Shown here: piece by piece, positions 8,420 through 17,721 of the stretch | How the letters are laid out: every line of letters begins with the position of its first letter | How positions within the stretch are numbered: position 1 is the stretch's first letter | Source: Gluconobacter sp. Gdi | Lineage (GTDB): Bacteria; Pseudomonadota; Alphaproteobacteria; Acetobacterales; Acetobacteraceae | Assembly: GCF_014132155.1 (NCBI RefSeq) | Contig: NZ_BLJQ01000007.1 | Location: 60,069-124,068, forward strand | Length of the DNA stretch: 64,000 bases | Reading direction: 5' to 3' | The notes under the pieces: generated by a model | What the model saw: only the letters and a program-made list of their open reading frames with translations | Told to the model about the DNA's origin: nothing | The model's database searches: none | Position numbers and translations under genes: made by a program

Positions 8420-9823
8420 ATGACTACTGATGCCTCTGAAGTACAAGAGCCTTCTATCGCCGAGCAAGAGTGGCAGGGACTGATCTCCCAGACGCCCGCC
8501 CCTGTGCAGGAAATTGTAGCAGGGGTGATAGACCAGCACGCGGTGGACTGCGTGCAAAGGTTTTATGAAGTGCTTCTGAACAACGCTGATGCAGCCCCGT
8601 TTCTTTCGAATGAAATTGTTGATACGCGCCTTCGTGCAGCACTGGGGCGTTGGCTGGCAGAGCTTTTCTCTCACGACGCGCCGGACGCCAGTATTCTTGT
8701 GCAGACTCAGCAGAAGATTGGCGCCGCGCATGCGCGTATTCAGATCCCGATTCATGTGGTGATGCATGGTGCCCGTCTCCTGAAAAGGAAACTGCGCGTG
8801 TTCATTCAGGCACTGGGATTGGACGGACCGCAATATTCCGCGGCCATCGCATATGCGGAAGATATGATCGATATTGCGATCGAGGTCATGAGCCTGGCTT
8901 TTGTACAGGGAACGCGAAAGGAAGTTGAGGTCAATGAGGCGTTCCGGCTCATGTCACTGGGCAAAGACATAAGTCTTGAACGAGAGACGCAACGGGCCGC
9001 TTTGCTGGAGTGGGGACAGTCTTTTCTTCTCGACATCTGTTATGGGGGAGACTCCGCCAATACTCTTTCAGACTCTGCGTTTGGGCTCTGGTTAAGGCAC
9101 AAGGGAAGTGTTCTGTTTCAAGGCGCGTCAGAAATTGACGTTGTATCGAAGGCCGTAGAACACGTTGATAATGCGCTTGTTCCGAAGCTGGTCTCCGCGC
9201 GGCCTGTGCCCCCACAGGCAATCAAAGCCCTTCAAGGCGCGCTGGAAGAAATCCATTACATGATGGACCAGCTTTTTAAAACGGCGGAAGCCGTTGAGAA
9301 TGGCCGTGATCCATTGACCAAAACACTGAGCCGACGTTTCTTGCCTACCATTCTTGGTAGAGAAGTCTCCCTTTCTCTACGGCGACATATTCCCTTCAGT
9401 ATTCTGATGGTGGATATCGATCACTTCAAGTCCGTCAACGATAAACTCGGGCATGTTGTGGGTGATTCCGTGCTGCGATACGTCGCTAAAATACTGGTTG
9501 CACAGTGCAGGATGAGTGATTTTATTTTTCGATATGGAGGAGAGGAGTTTCTTGTTCTCCTGACCGAAACTCAGGAAGAACAAGCGATCCAAATCGCGGA
9601 ACGTATTCGCACAGCGATTGAGCAAAACACTGCTTTGACAGTCAACGAAATCGATATTCGCGTGACCGCATCGTTTGGCATCGCCACATTTGCTGGCCAT
9701 CCGGATTATCGTCATCTCATCGAGGATGCAGATCGAGCCCTTTATCTTGCCAAGGCGGCAGGTAGAAACCGCTGGCATGTAAGCAAAGGCAGACACGTTC
9801 ATTCGGATGGCTTGGCAGAGTAA
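8420..9823 (+). CDS. Globin-coupled sensor diguanylate cyclase
   Basis: The 467-residue protein is predicted to sense O2 (or another haem ligand) and make c-di-GMP from GTP. The N-terminal ~150 residues form a sensor globin; the proximal-histidine region is recognisable as GAAHARIQIPIHVV. A middle helical region follows, then a GGDEF domain from about residue 290 with the substrate motif DIDHFKSVND, active site YGGEEF, and an RMSD sequence exactly five residues before GGEEF. RxxD at that spacing is the product-inhibition I-site. ATG 8420 is chosen because the globin begins soon after and a GGAA lies upstream; the longer frame to 8342 adds an unlikely Cys-rich leader. It is co-directional with and 107 nt downstream of bcsZ. 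BcsA needs c-di-GMP, so local coupling of oxygen to cellulose synthesis is a reasonable inference. Confidence 0.88.
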   Translation: MTTDASEVQEPSIAEQEWQGLISQTPAPVQEIVAGVIDQHAVDCVQRFYEVLLNNADAAPFLSNEIVDTRLRAALGRWLAELFSHDAPDASILVQTQQKIGAAHARIQIPIHVVMHGARLLKRKLRVFIQALGLDGPQYSAAIAYAEDMIDIAIEVMSLAFVQGTRKEVEVNEAFRLMSLGKDISLERETQRAALLEWGQSFLLDICYGGDSANTLSDSAFGLWLRHKGSVLFQGASEIDVVSKAVEHVDNALVPKLVSARPVPPQAIKALQGALEEIHYMMDQLFKTAEAVENGRDPLTKTLSRRFLPTILGREVSLSLRRHIPFSILMVDIDHFKSVNDKLGHVVGDSVLRYVAKILVAQCRMSDFIFRYGGEEFLVLLTETQEEQAIQIAERIRTAIEQNTALTVNEIDIRVTASFGIATFAGHPDYRHLIEDADRALYLAKAAGRNRWHVSKGRHVHSDGLAE

Positions 9824-10202
9824 GTGTGCTGTGTCCGATGGATGTTTAGTAGCCTGGAATAGTTTCGCCGTATCTCCACACGCTGTGGCTGCTGCCTTTC
9901 ATCGATAGAATCTGGAGCTTTCCAAGCAGTCCAGACCTCATATTTGTGTTATCTATAACATGGAAAATTTCAGGCTTCAGGAAAATACATTCTTCTTCAG
10001 GAGAGAGTATAATCAATAATATCTATTTTAATCAATATGTTGAATTCACGTCTGCCGATAAAAAATTGGATATCTGAAATCGCATCACTCAAAAAAGTAT
10101 CATTTTTTAGGAAAAAACACTCTATACGCTGTGATATATAACATATAATCAGTTCTCTTGATCACATCTGATGTTAGAACGTGTGACAGGAGACGGTTGG
10201 AT
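9824..10202. other. AT-rich intergenic region ahead of the polyol island
   Basis: This 379-bp gap separates the diguanylate cyclase from the polyol locus and turns strongly AT-rich from about 9940. It contains a short palindrome TGTTA-TCTA-TAACA at 9947-9960 that could be an operator for the AraC-type regulator or another factor. No coding region is apparent. The promoter for the dehydrogenase at 10203 presumably lies here. Confidence 0.4.
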
Positions 10203-11240
10203 ATGGCACAGGCTCTGGTGCTTGAGAAAAAGGGCGAACTTTCCCTGCGGGAAATTGCTCTGCCAACGGGGATCGGCCCCGATGATGTTCGAATTGCCAT
10301 CCATACCGTTGGAATCTGTGGTAGCGATGTGCACTACTACACGCACGGTGCCATTGGTCCTTTCGTGGTCCGGCAACCCATGGTTCTGGGTCATGAAGCC
10401 TCGGGTACGGTTACGGAAGTGGGGCAGAATGTCCGGTCTTTCAAGGTGGGAGACCGGGTGTGCATGGAGCCTGGAATTCCTGACCCGCAATCCCGATCCA
10501 GCCTCTTAGGGCAGTATAATGTTGATCCAGCCGTGCGTTTTTGGGCAACTCCACCTGTTCACGGATGTCTGACCCCGTCGGTTGTCCATCCGGCTGCCTT
10601 CACCTTTAAGCTGCCAGACAATGTGAGTTTCGCAGAAGGCGCCATGGTCGAGCCTCTGGCGGTCGGTGTTCATGCGGCCGTCAAGGCGGCACTCAAGCCC
10701 GGCGATGTGTGTCTCGTCACGGGCTGTGGTCCGATCGGAATTATGACAGCTCTGGCAGCTCTTGCCTCAGGGGCGGGCCAGGTTTTCATCACGGATATTG
10801 CTCCCGCCAAACTTGCCATTGCCGGGCAGTATGACGGTGTCACGCCTGTCAATGTGCGGGAGACGAAGGTGCGCGACGTCATCGATACAGCCTGCGGTGC
10901 GGACTGGGGTGTAGATGTTGTCTTCGAAGCCAGCGGCTTTGCTGGCGCTTATGATGACGCTTTGGTCTGCGTCCGGCCAGGCGGCACAATCGTGTTCGTC
11001 GGGATGCCGGTTCAGAAAGTTCCATTTGATATCGTGGCTGCGCAGGCCAAGGAAATCCGGATGGAAACTGTCTTCCGCTACGCAAATGTCTATGAGCGAG
11101 CCATCCGCCTTATCAGTGCGGGCAAGATCGACCTCAAACCTCTCGTCTCGGAAACCTTCTCTTTCGATCAGGGTATTTCAGCTTTCGAGCGTGCTGCGGA
11201 AGCACGACCGGATGACGTGAAGCTCCAGATCGTTCTCTGA
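10203..11240 (+). CDS. Zinc-dependent polyol dehydrogenase (xylitol/sorbitol dehydrogenase family)
   Basis: This is a medium-chain NAD(P)-dependent alcohol dehydrogenase of 345 residues, oxidising a sugar alcohol to a ketose in the cytoplasm. It shows the catalytic zinc site [10 protein letters not shown] and GHEASGTV, the Glu of the polyol group in [10 protein letters not shown], and the nucleotide-binding GCGPIG motif near residue 175. The structural-zinc four-Cys loop is missing, as in sorbitol/xylitol dehydrogenases of this type. ATG 10203 is chosen because it begins the conserved family N-terminus and GGAG lies about 13 nt upstream. It is the first gene of the polyol island and is followed after 15 nt by an AraC regulator. 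The exact polyol cannot be told from sequence; xylitol, sorbitol and arabitol are all possible. Confidence 0.85.
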   Translation: MAQALVLEKKGELSLREIALPTGIGPDDVRIAIHTVGICGSDVHYYTHGAIGPFVVRQPMVLGHEASGTVTEVGQNVRSFKVGDRVCMEPGIPDPQSRSSLLGQYNVDPAVRFWATPPVHGCLTPSVVHPAAFTFKLPDNVSFAEGAMVEPLAVGVHAAVKAALKPGDVCLVTGCGPIGIMTALAALASGAGQVFITDIAPAKLAIAGQYDGVTPVNVRETKVRDVIDTACGADWGVDVVFEASGFAGAYDDALVCVRPGGTIVFVGMPVQKVPFDIVAAQAKEIRMETVFRYANVYERAIRLISAGKIDLKPLVSETFSFDQGISAFERAAEARPDDVKLQIVL

Positions 11241-11255
11241 AAGGACAGTATTTTC

Positions 11256-12269
11256 ATGTCCGTAACGCAGAAATCTCAGACGCAGGGTGCATTCTCTCCC
11301 ATTGCTAACAGGGCCTCGGCCCTCGGTACGCTCCGCTCGCTTCAAGCCAAGGCGCCCGTCAGTGGCAATGCGACGCGTCCTGTTTATGAGGCCATTCATG
11401 CAGAACCGAACACAAGTTTCCGATGGCATCAGCACGATTATCCAGCGCCTGTCGCACGTTGGAATCATCACCTCGAATATGAACTGCATCTCATCACGAA
11501 GGGGGAGGGGCGAGCCATTATCGGGGATCACATCGGCAGTTTTGGTCCGCGGCAACTGGTACTTGTTGGGCCGGATCTTCCGCATGGCTGGTTCAGCCCG
11601 CTCAAGCCCGGAGAAGTACTAACCGGGCGTGATGTGGTGCTTCAGTTTAGCGCTCAATGGATTGAAACTCTGACGACGCTGTGCCCTGAACTGGCAGGGC
11701 TGCGCAATCTTTTGCAGGCTTCCACCCTTGGGATCGAATTTACTGGTCCAGAAGCACTTCAGATGGGTGAAAAGCTGGTCGCCATTGGTACTGTGCAGGG
11801 CGCTGCGAAGCTGGCAGCGTGTCTGGGGCTTCTGGCAGATCTGACTTCTGCGCCTTTCCGGACATTGTCTCTCAAAGGTGAAAACCCGGCTCTGAACAGC
11901 CCGGAAATGCAGCGGATGAGTAATGTCATCACGTCCCTGATGGCTATGGACCCGTCCGAAATTCGGCATGACCATCTGGCGCAGGATCTGGGGCTTTGCG
12001 CCTCAACATTTTCCCGTCAGTTCCGGGCGGCGACGGGCGACACGTTCATGTCGTTCCTGCATCGGCTGCGGGTGTGTCACGCATGTCATCTGCTGGCGAG
12101 TTCTCCCCTTTCGATCACGGAAATCGGTGCGGCTTCCGGCTTCAACAACCTCTCCAATTTTAACCGCATCTTTCTGCGCCTGCGTGGCTGCACGCCACGG
12201 GAATATCGCCGTCATGCTCGCGAAATGACGGCCCTTTCGCCAGCAGACGCCACAGAGTTCCTGAACTGA
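11256..12269 (+). CDS. AraC-family transcriptional regulator
   Basis: The 337-residue protein has an N-terminal cupin-type sensing region (about residues 50-200, starting around FRWHQHDYPAP). Its C-terminal AraC DNA-binding domain has two helix-turn-helices (about 225-320); the second HTH is recognisable as ITEIGAASGFNNLSNFNRIF followed by TPREYRR. It lies between two dehydrogenase genes in one transcription direction, with a ribosome-binding sequence AAAGGA before ATG 11256. It is therefore the likely activator of the polyol transport and oxidation genes, responding to the polyol or its product. The ligand is unknown. Confidence 0.9.
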   Translation: MSVTQKSQTQGAFSPIANRASALGTLRSLQAKAPVSGNATRPVYEAIHAEPNTSFRWHQHDYPAPVARWNHHLEYELHLITKGEGRAIIGDHIGSFGPRQLVLVGPDLPHGWFSPLKPGEVLTGRDVVLQFSAQWIETLTTLCPELAGLRNLLQASTLGIEFTGPEALQMGEKLVAIGTVQGAAKLAACLGLLADLTSAPFRTLSLKGENPALNSPEMQRMSNVITSLMAMDPSEIRHDHLAQDLGLCASTFSRQFRAATGDTFMSFLHRLRVCHACHLLASSPLSITEIGAASGFNNLSNFNRIFLRLRGCTPREYRRHAREMTALSPADATEFLN

Positions 12270-12289
12270 TCGATAAGGGAAAACAGATC

Positions 12290-13060
12290 ATGTCAACACT
12301 TCCACAACGCTTTTCCCTCGACGGTCGTAAAGCTCTTGTAACGGGTGCATCCCGCGGGCTTGGTGTTACGATCTGCGACGTGCTGAGTGCTGCCGGGGCC
12401 GATATTGTCGCTGTTGCGCGTTCGGAAGCCGATATGGCCGAAACGTGCCGGATTGTGGAAAGCCATGGCCGTCAATGCCTCACGGTTGTTGCAGATCTTA
12501 ATGATTCCACGGCTCCAGACGCTGTCGCCCAGACCGTGACGGCTGCGTGGGGGGGCGTCGATATTGTCGTCAATAATGCTGGCGTCAGTTTCCCTCGCCC
12601 TCTGGTGGAGCAGACCGTTGAGGAGTGGGACACCGTACAGGCCATCAACCTGCGTGCCCCATGGCTTCTCGCCCGTGCTTTCGCGCCGGGCATGATCGAA
12701 CGTAAGCGCGGTAAAATCGTCAACATCAGTTCCCAGGCCAGCTCTGTCGCGCTGATTGACCATGGTGCTTACGTCGCCTCCAAAGCCGGCTTGAACGGTC
12801 TTACCAAGGTCATGACGGCGGAGTGGGCGGCTCATAACATTCAGGCCAATGCTATCTGCCCCACGGTCGTCTGGACGCCCATGGGCGAACGCGTCTGGAG
12901 CGTTGGTAACAAGCTGGAAAAGCTGCTGGAAAAAATCCCCGCAGGTCGTGTCGCAACACCGGAAGATGTCGCGGATACAGTTCTGTATCTCGCTTCCGAT
13001 GCATCGAACATGGTCAACGGACAGGAAATATTTGTCGACGGCGGATACACGGCCCTTTAG
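12290..13060 (+). CDS. Short-chain dehydrogenase (gluconate 5-dehydrogenase / polyol dehydrogenase type)
   Basis: A classical SDR of 256 residues. The cofactor site TGASRGLG is at residues 19-26, NNAG near 97, the catalytic Ser in ISSQAS, and the YVASK catalytic pair near 164-168. The C-terminus ends in the common FVDGGYTAL. The family oxidises sugar alcohols or ketoaldonates with NAD(P)H, and the closest-looking members are gluconate 5-dehydrogenase and D-threitol/arabitol dehydrogenases. It sits 20 nt after the AraC gene and 99 nt before the sugar-binding protein, which suggests it acts on the polyol imported by the adjacent ABC transporter. The specific substrate is not resolved. Confidence 0.88.
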   Translation: MSTLPQRFSLDGRKALVTGASRGLGVTICDVLSAAGADIVAVARSEADMAETCRIVESHGRQCLTVVADLNDSTAPDAVAQTVTAAWGGVDIVVNNAGVSFPRPLVEQTVEEWDTVQAINLRAPWLLARAFAPGMIERKRGKIVNISSQASSVALIDHGAYVASKAGLNGLTKVMTAEWAAHNIQANAICPTVVWTPMGERVWSVGNKLEKLLEKIPAGRVATPEDVADTVLYLASDASNMVNGQEIFVDGGYTAL

Positions 13061-13159
13061 GCCGCCGCATCTTCAAATAGAGACAGGTAATTTTACGGTT
13101 TTGACAAGGCCATGTGCAGGAAATGACCTGCACAGTGCATGCAGATCAACAGGTGTAAC

Positions 13160-14080
13160 ATGAAGATCAAGACGCTTCCGCTGGCCCTTCTGTCTCTCGC
13201 TCTTGGCGGGACGGCCCTGTCACACCCGGCTGCCGCAGCCGGAACACCGCTGAAAATTGGCGTTTCCTTTCAGGAAATGAACAATCCGTATTTCGTCACC
13301 ATGAAGGACGCGTTGCAGGAGGCCGCTGCCACAATCGGCGCCAATGTCATCATCAGCGATGCGCACCATGACGTTTCCAAGCAGGTGAGCGACATTGAGG
13401 ACATGATCCAGCAGGGCGCGCAGATCATCATCATCAACCCGACCGATACCGTGGGCGTCACGTCCGTCGTGAAGACCGTTCATGACAAGAACATCCCGAT
13501 TGTCTCGGTAGATGCTCAGGCTGGCGGCCCGCTGGATGCGTTTGTCGGTTCCAAGAACTACGATGCCGGTTTCAAGGCCTGCGAGTACCTCGCCACGACG
13601 ATCAAGAGCGGCAATATCGGGATCATCGACGGTATCCCGGTTGTGCCGATTCTTGAGCGTGTCAAAGGCTGCAAGGACGCCATTGCCAAGCATTCCGACA
13701 TCAAGATTGTCAGCGTTCAGAACGGCAAGCAGGAGCGTGATCAGGCTCTGACGGTGGCGGAGAACATGCTTCAGGCCAACCCGGATCTGAAGGGCATTTT
13801 CAGCGTCAATGATAACGGATCGCTCGGTGTTCTTTCAGCCATTGAGTCCAATGGCTCTGACGTGAAGCTGGTCAGCGTGGATGGCAATCCGGAAGCTGTG
13901 AAGGCCATCAGCAAGCCGGGCTCTCATTTCATCGCCACGGCAGCCCAGTTCCCCCGGCAGGAAATCCGTCTGGCACTCGCGCTGGCCCTCGCCAAGAAAT
14001 GGGGCGCAGAAGTCCCGAAAGTTCTGCCAGTCGATGTCGAGCTGATCGACGCGACGAAAGCCAAGACGTTTAGCTGGTAA
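13160..14080 (+). CDS. Periplasmic sugar/polyol-binding protein (RbsB-like)
   Basis: This is the substrate-binding component of a ribose-type (CUT2) ABC importer, about 306 residues. It starts with a Sec signal peptide ([12 protein letters not shown] ... HPAAAA) and continues into a periplasmic-binding fold, with the family opening [15 protein letters not shown] and the NPTDT and DGIPV loops. Met 13160 is preferred to the in-frame ATG at 13139 because the signal peptide begins there. The ATPase and permease genes follow in the same direction. Binding of a polyol or pentose is inferred from flanking dehydrogenases. Confidence 0.9.
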   Translation: MKIKTLPLALLSLALGGTALSHPAAAAGTPLKIGVSFQEMNNPYFVTMKDALQEAAATIGANVIISDAHHDVSKQVSDIEDMIQQGAQIIIINPTDTVGVTSVVKTVHDKNIPIVSVDAQAGGPLDAFVGSKNYDAGFKACEYLATTIKSGNIGIIDGIPVVPILERVKGCKDAIAKHSDIKIVSVQNGKQERDQALTVAENMLQANPDLKGIFSVNDNGSLGVLSAIESNGSDVKLVSVDGNPEAVKAISKPGSHFIATAAQFPRQEIRLALALALAKKWGAEVPKVLPVDVELIDATKAKTFSW

Positions 14081-14115
14081 ATTCCAAGAACGCCCCGGAT
14101 TCCGGAGGGAACATC

Positions 14116-15663
14116 ATGACAGAAACCAGTCAGACATCCCCAGAACCGCTTCTGGCGCTTAAGGGAATCTCCAAGAGCTTTCCGGGAGTCCGGGCGTTGC
14201 GGAATGTCAGTCTCAGCCTGGAGCGTGGAGAAATCCATGCTCTTCTGGGGGAGAACGGTGCTGGAAAATCCACGATCATCAAGATCATGGGAGGTATCCA
14301 GTCTCAGGATGAAGGGCAGATCTTTCTCAACGGAAAAGAATGCCACTTCTCCAGCTACAAGGATGCCATCAGCGCGGGCATCGGGATTGTTTTTCAGGAA
14401 TTCAGCCTGATTCCTGAGCTCGACGCTGTGGATAATATTTTCCTCGGGCGAGAGATGCGGAACGCTCTCGGCTTTTCCCGCAAAAGCGAAATGACGCGCA
14501 TTGCGCAGGGAATTTTCGAGCGGCTGGGGGTAAAAACGCGGTTTGACGTTCCTGTCGCGCGTCTCAGTGTCGCGGAACAACAGTTCGTGGAAATCGCAAA
14601 GGCTCTGTCACTGGATGTGCAGGTTCTCATCCTCGACGAACCAACCGCGACCCTGACCCCGACGGAAGCCGAACTGCTTTTCAACGTCATGCGGCAGCTC
14701 CGGGACCAGGGCATCGGCATTTTCTTCGTGTCGCATCACCTCGAAGAGATTTTTGAAATTTGTGACCGGATTACGGTGCTTCGCGATGGGGCTTATGTAG
14801 GCGTCCTGAAAACGGCCGAGTGCACGATGGATCATCTGGTTGAGCGGATGGTCGGCCGGAAAATTGAAAATACGTTCCCGCCCAAACCCGTTCTCCATAC
14901 TGCCGAGCGCATTCTGGAAGCTGAAAATATTCGCTTTTCCAGTAACGGGCATCCCAACAGTTTCTACCTGCGGAAAGGTGAAATCCTTGGTTTCGCTGGG
15001 CTGGTTGGCTCTGGCCGAACGGAAACGGCTCTGGCGTTGATCGGCGCACTGCCATGTCCAGGAAAAACGGTGCGGATTGAGGGCAGAGACGTGTCTATGG
15101 GGAATCCGGCACAGGCTCTGCGTCACGGTATCGGAATTCTGCCCGAAAGCCGAAAAACCGAAGGATTGATCCTTGGCTTCAGTATCCGGGACAACATCTC
15201 CATTAACAACCTGCCGCAATATACCCGCCCGATCGGCACGATCGACACCGCGCGGGAGAAGTGGAAGACACAGGAGTTGATGTCCGCCGTCCGTATCAAA
15301 GCCCCTTCGGACGAGACGACCGTGGTGAGTCTTAGTGGCGGAAATCAGCAGAAGGTTGTGATTGCGCGCTGGCTGAACCGCCGGAGCAAGATCCTGATCT
15401 TCGATGAGCCTACCCGCGGCATCGACGTCGGGGCTAAGGCGGAAATCTACACACTCATGCGGAACCTCACGGCAGAGGGATACGCCATCATCATGATCTC
15501 ATCCGAGCTTCCGGAGGTCGTCGGAATGTGTGACCGCGTGGCCGTGTTCAGCCATGGCGTCATCACGGCGGTTCTGGAGGGGGATGCCATCAGTTCGGAA
15601 GAGGTAATGCGTCATGCAACAGCAAGCGTTAAAAAGTCCGCAGTCGATGCACTCTCTGCTTGA
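14116..15663 (+). CDS. Sugar ABC transporter ATPase with two ABC domains (RbsA-like)
   Basis: The 515-residue protein has two fused nucleotide-binding domains, as in RbsA/XylG/MglA. The first contains Walker [11 protein letters not shown] (about residue 50), signature LSVAEQQ and Walker B LILDEPT. The second starts near residue 265, has the degenerate P-loop [10 protein letters not shown] typical of CUT2 ATPases, and a canonical LSGGNQQK signature with FDEPTRGID. It energises import together with the RbsB-like protein upstream and the permease that overlaps its 3' end. An RBS-like GGAGGGA precedes ATG 14116. Confidence 0.93.
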   Translation: MTETSQTSPEPLLALKGISKSFPGVRALRNVSLSLERGEIHALLGENGAGKSTIIKIMGGIQSQDEGQIFLNGKECHFSSYKDAISAGIGIVFQEFSLIPELDAVDNIFLGREMRNALGFSRKSEMTRIAQGIFERLGVKTRFDVPVARLSVAEQQFVEIAKALSLDVQVLILDEPTATLTPTEAELLFNVMRQLRDQGIGIFFVSHHLEEIFEICDRITVLRDGAYVGVLKTAECTMDHLVERMVGRKIENTFPPKPVLHTAERILEAENIRFSSNGHPNSFYLRKGEILGFAGLVGSGRTETALALIGALPCPGKTVRIEGRDVSMGNPAQALRHGIGILPESRKTEGLILGFSIRDNISINNLPQYTRPIGTIDTAREKWKTQELMSAVRIKAPSDETTVVSLSGGNQQKVVIARWLNRRSKILIFDEPTRGIDVGAKAEIYTLMRNLTAEGYAIIMISSELPEVVGMCDRVAVFSHGVITAVLEGDAISSEEVMRHATASVKKSAVDALSA

Positions 15664-16612
15664 GCGTTACAGATCGTCGAAATTCGCGCGGTCAACGGCA
15701 TTTCTCCCAGCGGTCGGACTGTTCGTGGTCGTAGTCTGCATGATCGCGCTTAACAGTCGCTTCCTGTCCTTCGGCAACCTCGAAAACGTCGCCAGACAGG
15801 TCTCAATTAACGCCATCATCTCCGTGGGCATGACCTTTGCCATTCTCACAGGCGGCATTGATCTTTCTGTGGGCGCGGTCATGGCGCTGGCCGGAACCAT
15901 TACGGCGGGTCTGCTGGTTTCCGGCCTGAACGCCGGGCTGGCCATTCTCGCCGGGCTGGGTGTCGGGGCGCTCTTCGGAGCCGGAAACGGATTATGCATT
16001 GCCCGTCTCGGAATGCCGCCGATCATTGTGACGCTGGCATCCATGAGTATCGCCCGTGGACTGGGGCTGATCTACACGAACGGCTATCCCATCTCGGGCC
16101 TTCCGGACTGGTTCGCGTTTATCGGTCGCGGAAAGGTTCTGGGAATCCAGACGCCAATTCTCATCATGCTAGTTGTCTATGCGCTGGCCTATCTGCTGCT
16201 CCAGCGCATGCCGATTGGCCGGTACATTTACGCCATCGGTGGCAATGAAGAGGCTGTCCGCCTCTCCGGCATCGATTCCCGTAAATACAAGATCACCGTT
16301 TACCTGATTGGCGGATTTACGGCCGCGCTGGCAGGCGTTGTTCTGTCTTCGCGTCTCATGAGCGGCCAGCCCAACGCAGGTGTCGGCTTTGAACTCGATG
16401 CCATCGCCGCCGTGGTGCTGGGTGGCACCTCAATTTCCGGCGGTCGTGGCTCCATCATCGGCACCCTCATCGGTGCCATGCTGCTGGGTGTCCTGAACAA
16501 CGGGCTGAACCTGCTTGAGGTCTCCCCTTACGTTCAGAATGTCATCAAGGGCGCGATCATCCTTCTCGCAATTTTCATCAGTCGTCAGCGCGGCACAGCG
16601 TCCGCACGCTGA
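15614..16612 (+). CDS. Sugar ABC transporter permease (RbsC-like)
   Basis: An inner-membrane permease of the CUT2 class, up to 332 residues with about 8-10 hydrophobic segments. The conserved loop [18 protein letters not shown] lies near residue 205. The start at 15614 overlaps the ATPase gene by 50 nt; ATG 15647 ([11 protein letters not shown]) is a shorter alternative with 17-nt overlap. Either arrangement implies translational coupling. No second permease gene is present, so the protein probably works as a homodimer. Confidence 0.9.
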   Translation: MQQQALKSPQSMHSLLERYRSSKFARSTAFLPAVGLFVVVVCMIALNSRFLSFGNLENVARQVSINAIISVGMTFAILTGGIDLSVGAVMALAGTITAGLLVSGLNAGLAILAGLGVGALFGAGNGLCIARLGMPPIIVTLASMSIARGLGLIYTNGYPISGLPDWFAFIGRGKVLGIQTPILIMLVVYALAYLLLQRMPIGRYIYAIGGNEEAVRLSGIDSRKYKITVYLIGGFTAALAGVVLSSRLMSGQPNAGVGFELDAIAAVVLGGTSISGGRGSIIGTLIGAMLLGVLNNGLNLLEVSPYVQNVIKGAIILLAIFISRQRGTASAR

Positions 16613-16635
16613 GACAGCATCACAGGATAGTGCAT

Positions 16636-17364
16636 ATGACACAGTCTCTTCAGGGCAAGATCGCCGCCATCACGGGCGCGGCTTCGGGTATCGGTCTCGA
16701 ATGTGCCCGCTATCTCATCGAAGCGGGGGCCGTGGTCTATCTTCTGGACCGTGATGCCAAAACGCTCGAAAACAAGACGGCAGAGCTCGGTAGCCAGGCT
16801 CATGCGATCATTGTCGATCTCTTCGACTATAAAACCGTAGATGCTGCCGTTGCGCAGATCGTTCAGGAACAGGGCCGGATCGATATCTTCCATGCCAATG
16901 CCGGGGCGTATGTTGGCGGCAATGTTTGGGAAGGCGATCCTGATAGCTGGGATGCGATGCTGCACCTGAACATCAATGCTGCCTTCCGCTCGGTCCGCGC
17001 CGTGCTGCCGCAGATGATGAAGCAGGAGAGTGGCGATATCGTCATGACCAGTTCAATTGCCGGCATGATCCCCATCATGGCCGAGCCCATCTACACAGCC
17101 TCGAAACATGCTGTGCAGGCCTTTGTGCATACAGTGCGCCGGCAGGTCGCGAAGTACGGTATTCGGGTGGGCGCAATCCAGCCCGGGCCTGTGGTCACGC
17201 CGTTGCTGAAAGACTGGGATCAGGCACGGCTTGAAGCCAATATCAAGGCTGGTGCTCTGATGGAAGCCAACGAAGTGGCTGAAGCCCTGATCTTCATCCT
17301 GACACGTTCAAAGGGCGTGATGGTGCGGGATCTGGTCGTTCTGCCGCATAACTTTGATGCCTGA
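16636..17364 (+). CDS. Short-chain dehydrogenase (ribitol 2-dehydrogenase-like)
   Basis: An SDR of about 242 residues with cofactor site TGAASGIG, NAGAYVGG in place of the usual NNAG (here HANAG), catalytic Ser in MTSSIAG, and YTASK. It is predicted to oxidise a polyol such as ribitol or sorbitol at C2. G. oxydans is known to carry a similar SDR next to a sugar ABC transporter, and this arrangement matches that. ATG 16636 is preferred; GTG 16630 is two codons upstream. It is the last gene of the polyol island, 23 nt after the permease. Confidence 0.85.
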   Translation: MTQSLQGKIAAITGAASGIGLECARYLIEAGAVVYLLDRDAKTLENKTAELGSQAHAIIVDLFDYKTVDAAVAQIVQEQGRIDIFHANAGAYVGGNVWEGDPDSWDAMLHLNINAAFRSVRAVLPQMMKQESGDIVMTSSIAGMIPIMAEPIYTASKHAVQAFVHTVRRQVAKYGIRVGAIQPGPVVTPLLKDWDQARLEANIKAGALMEANEVAEALIFILTRSKGVMVRDLVVLPHNFDA

Positions 17365-17374
17365 TACAAAGGTT

Positions 17375-17605
17375 TTTCTGGTTTTTCCATAAGAGGGCGC
17401 GGCCTAACCTGCTTGGGCTTATTAAACATCGGCTCGATACGGTTGCGCCCTCTGTGAAAACGGAAATTATAGAGAATATTCTCTGTTTGATTTGAATGTG
17501 GTGGGATGACGGGAGGATCGCCTCGAAAGATCAGGTTCTCCAGCATCCCGTCGCGATCATATCCTTTGCCTGCTACGAGCGTGCGAAGAGGTGCGACTGG
17601 CGCCC
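17375..17605 (-). pseudogene. IS5-type (DDE) transposase C-terminal remnant
   Basis: Reading the minus strand, this stretch encodes a decayed C-terminal piece of an IS5/IS1031-like transposase. The landmarks are AGKGYDRDGMLENL, VIPPHSNQ and RNRIEPMFNKPKQV, matching the family patterns around KGYD, IPPRSN and the R-x3-E-x4-K-x3-R block. A stop lies just upstream in frame and no terminal inverted repeats are visible, so it is a dead fragment. It fills most of the gap between the polyol island and the repair cassette. Confidence 0.7.
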
Positions 17606-17721
17606 CATCAGAACATCAGCGGGGGATTAATTAAAATTTTTCCGCGTCTGTTCTTCCCCTGGAGCCATCGTTGTCCGCGAGAGGGGGAGTGCGGTGTGTC
17701 GAAACGGATGAGGTACTTCCT

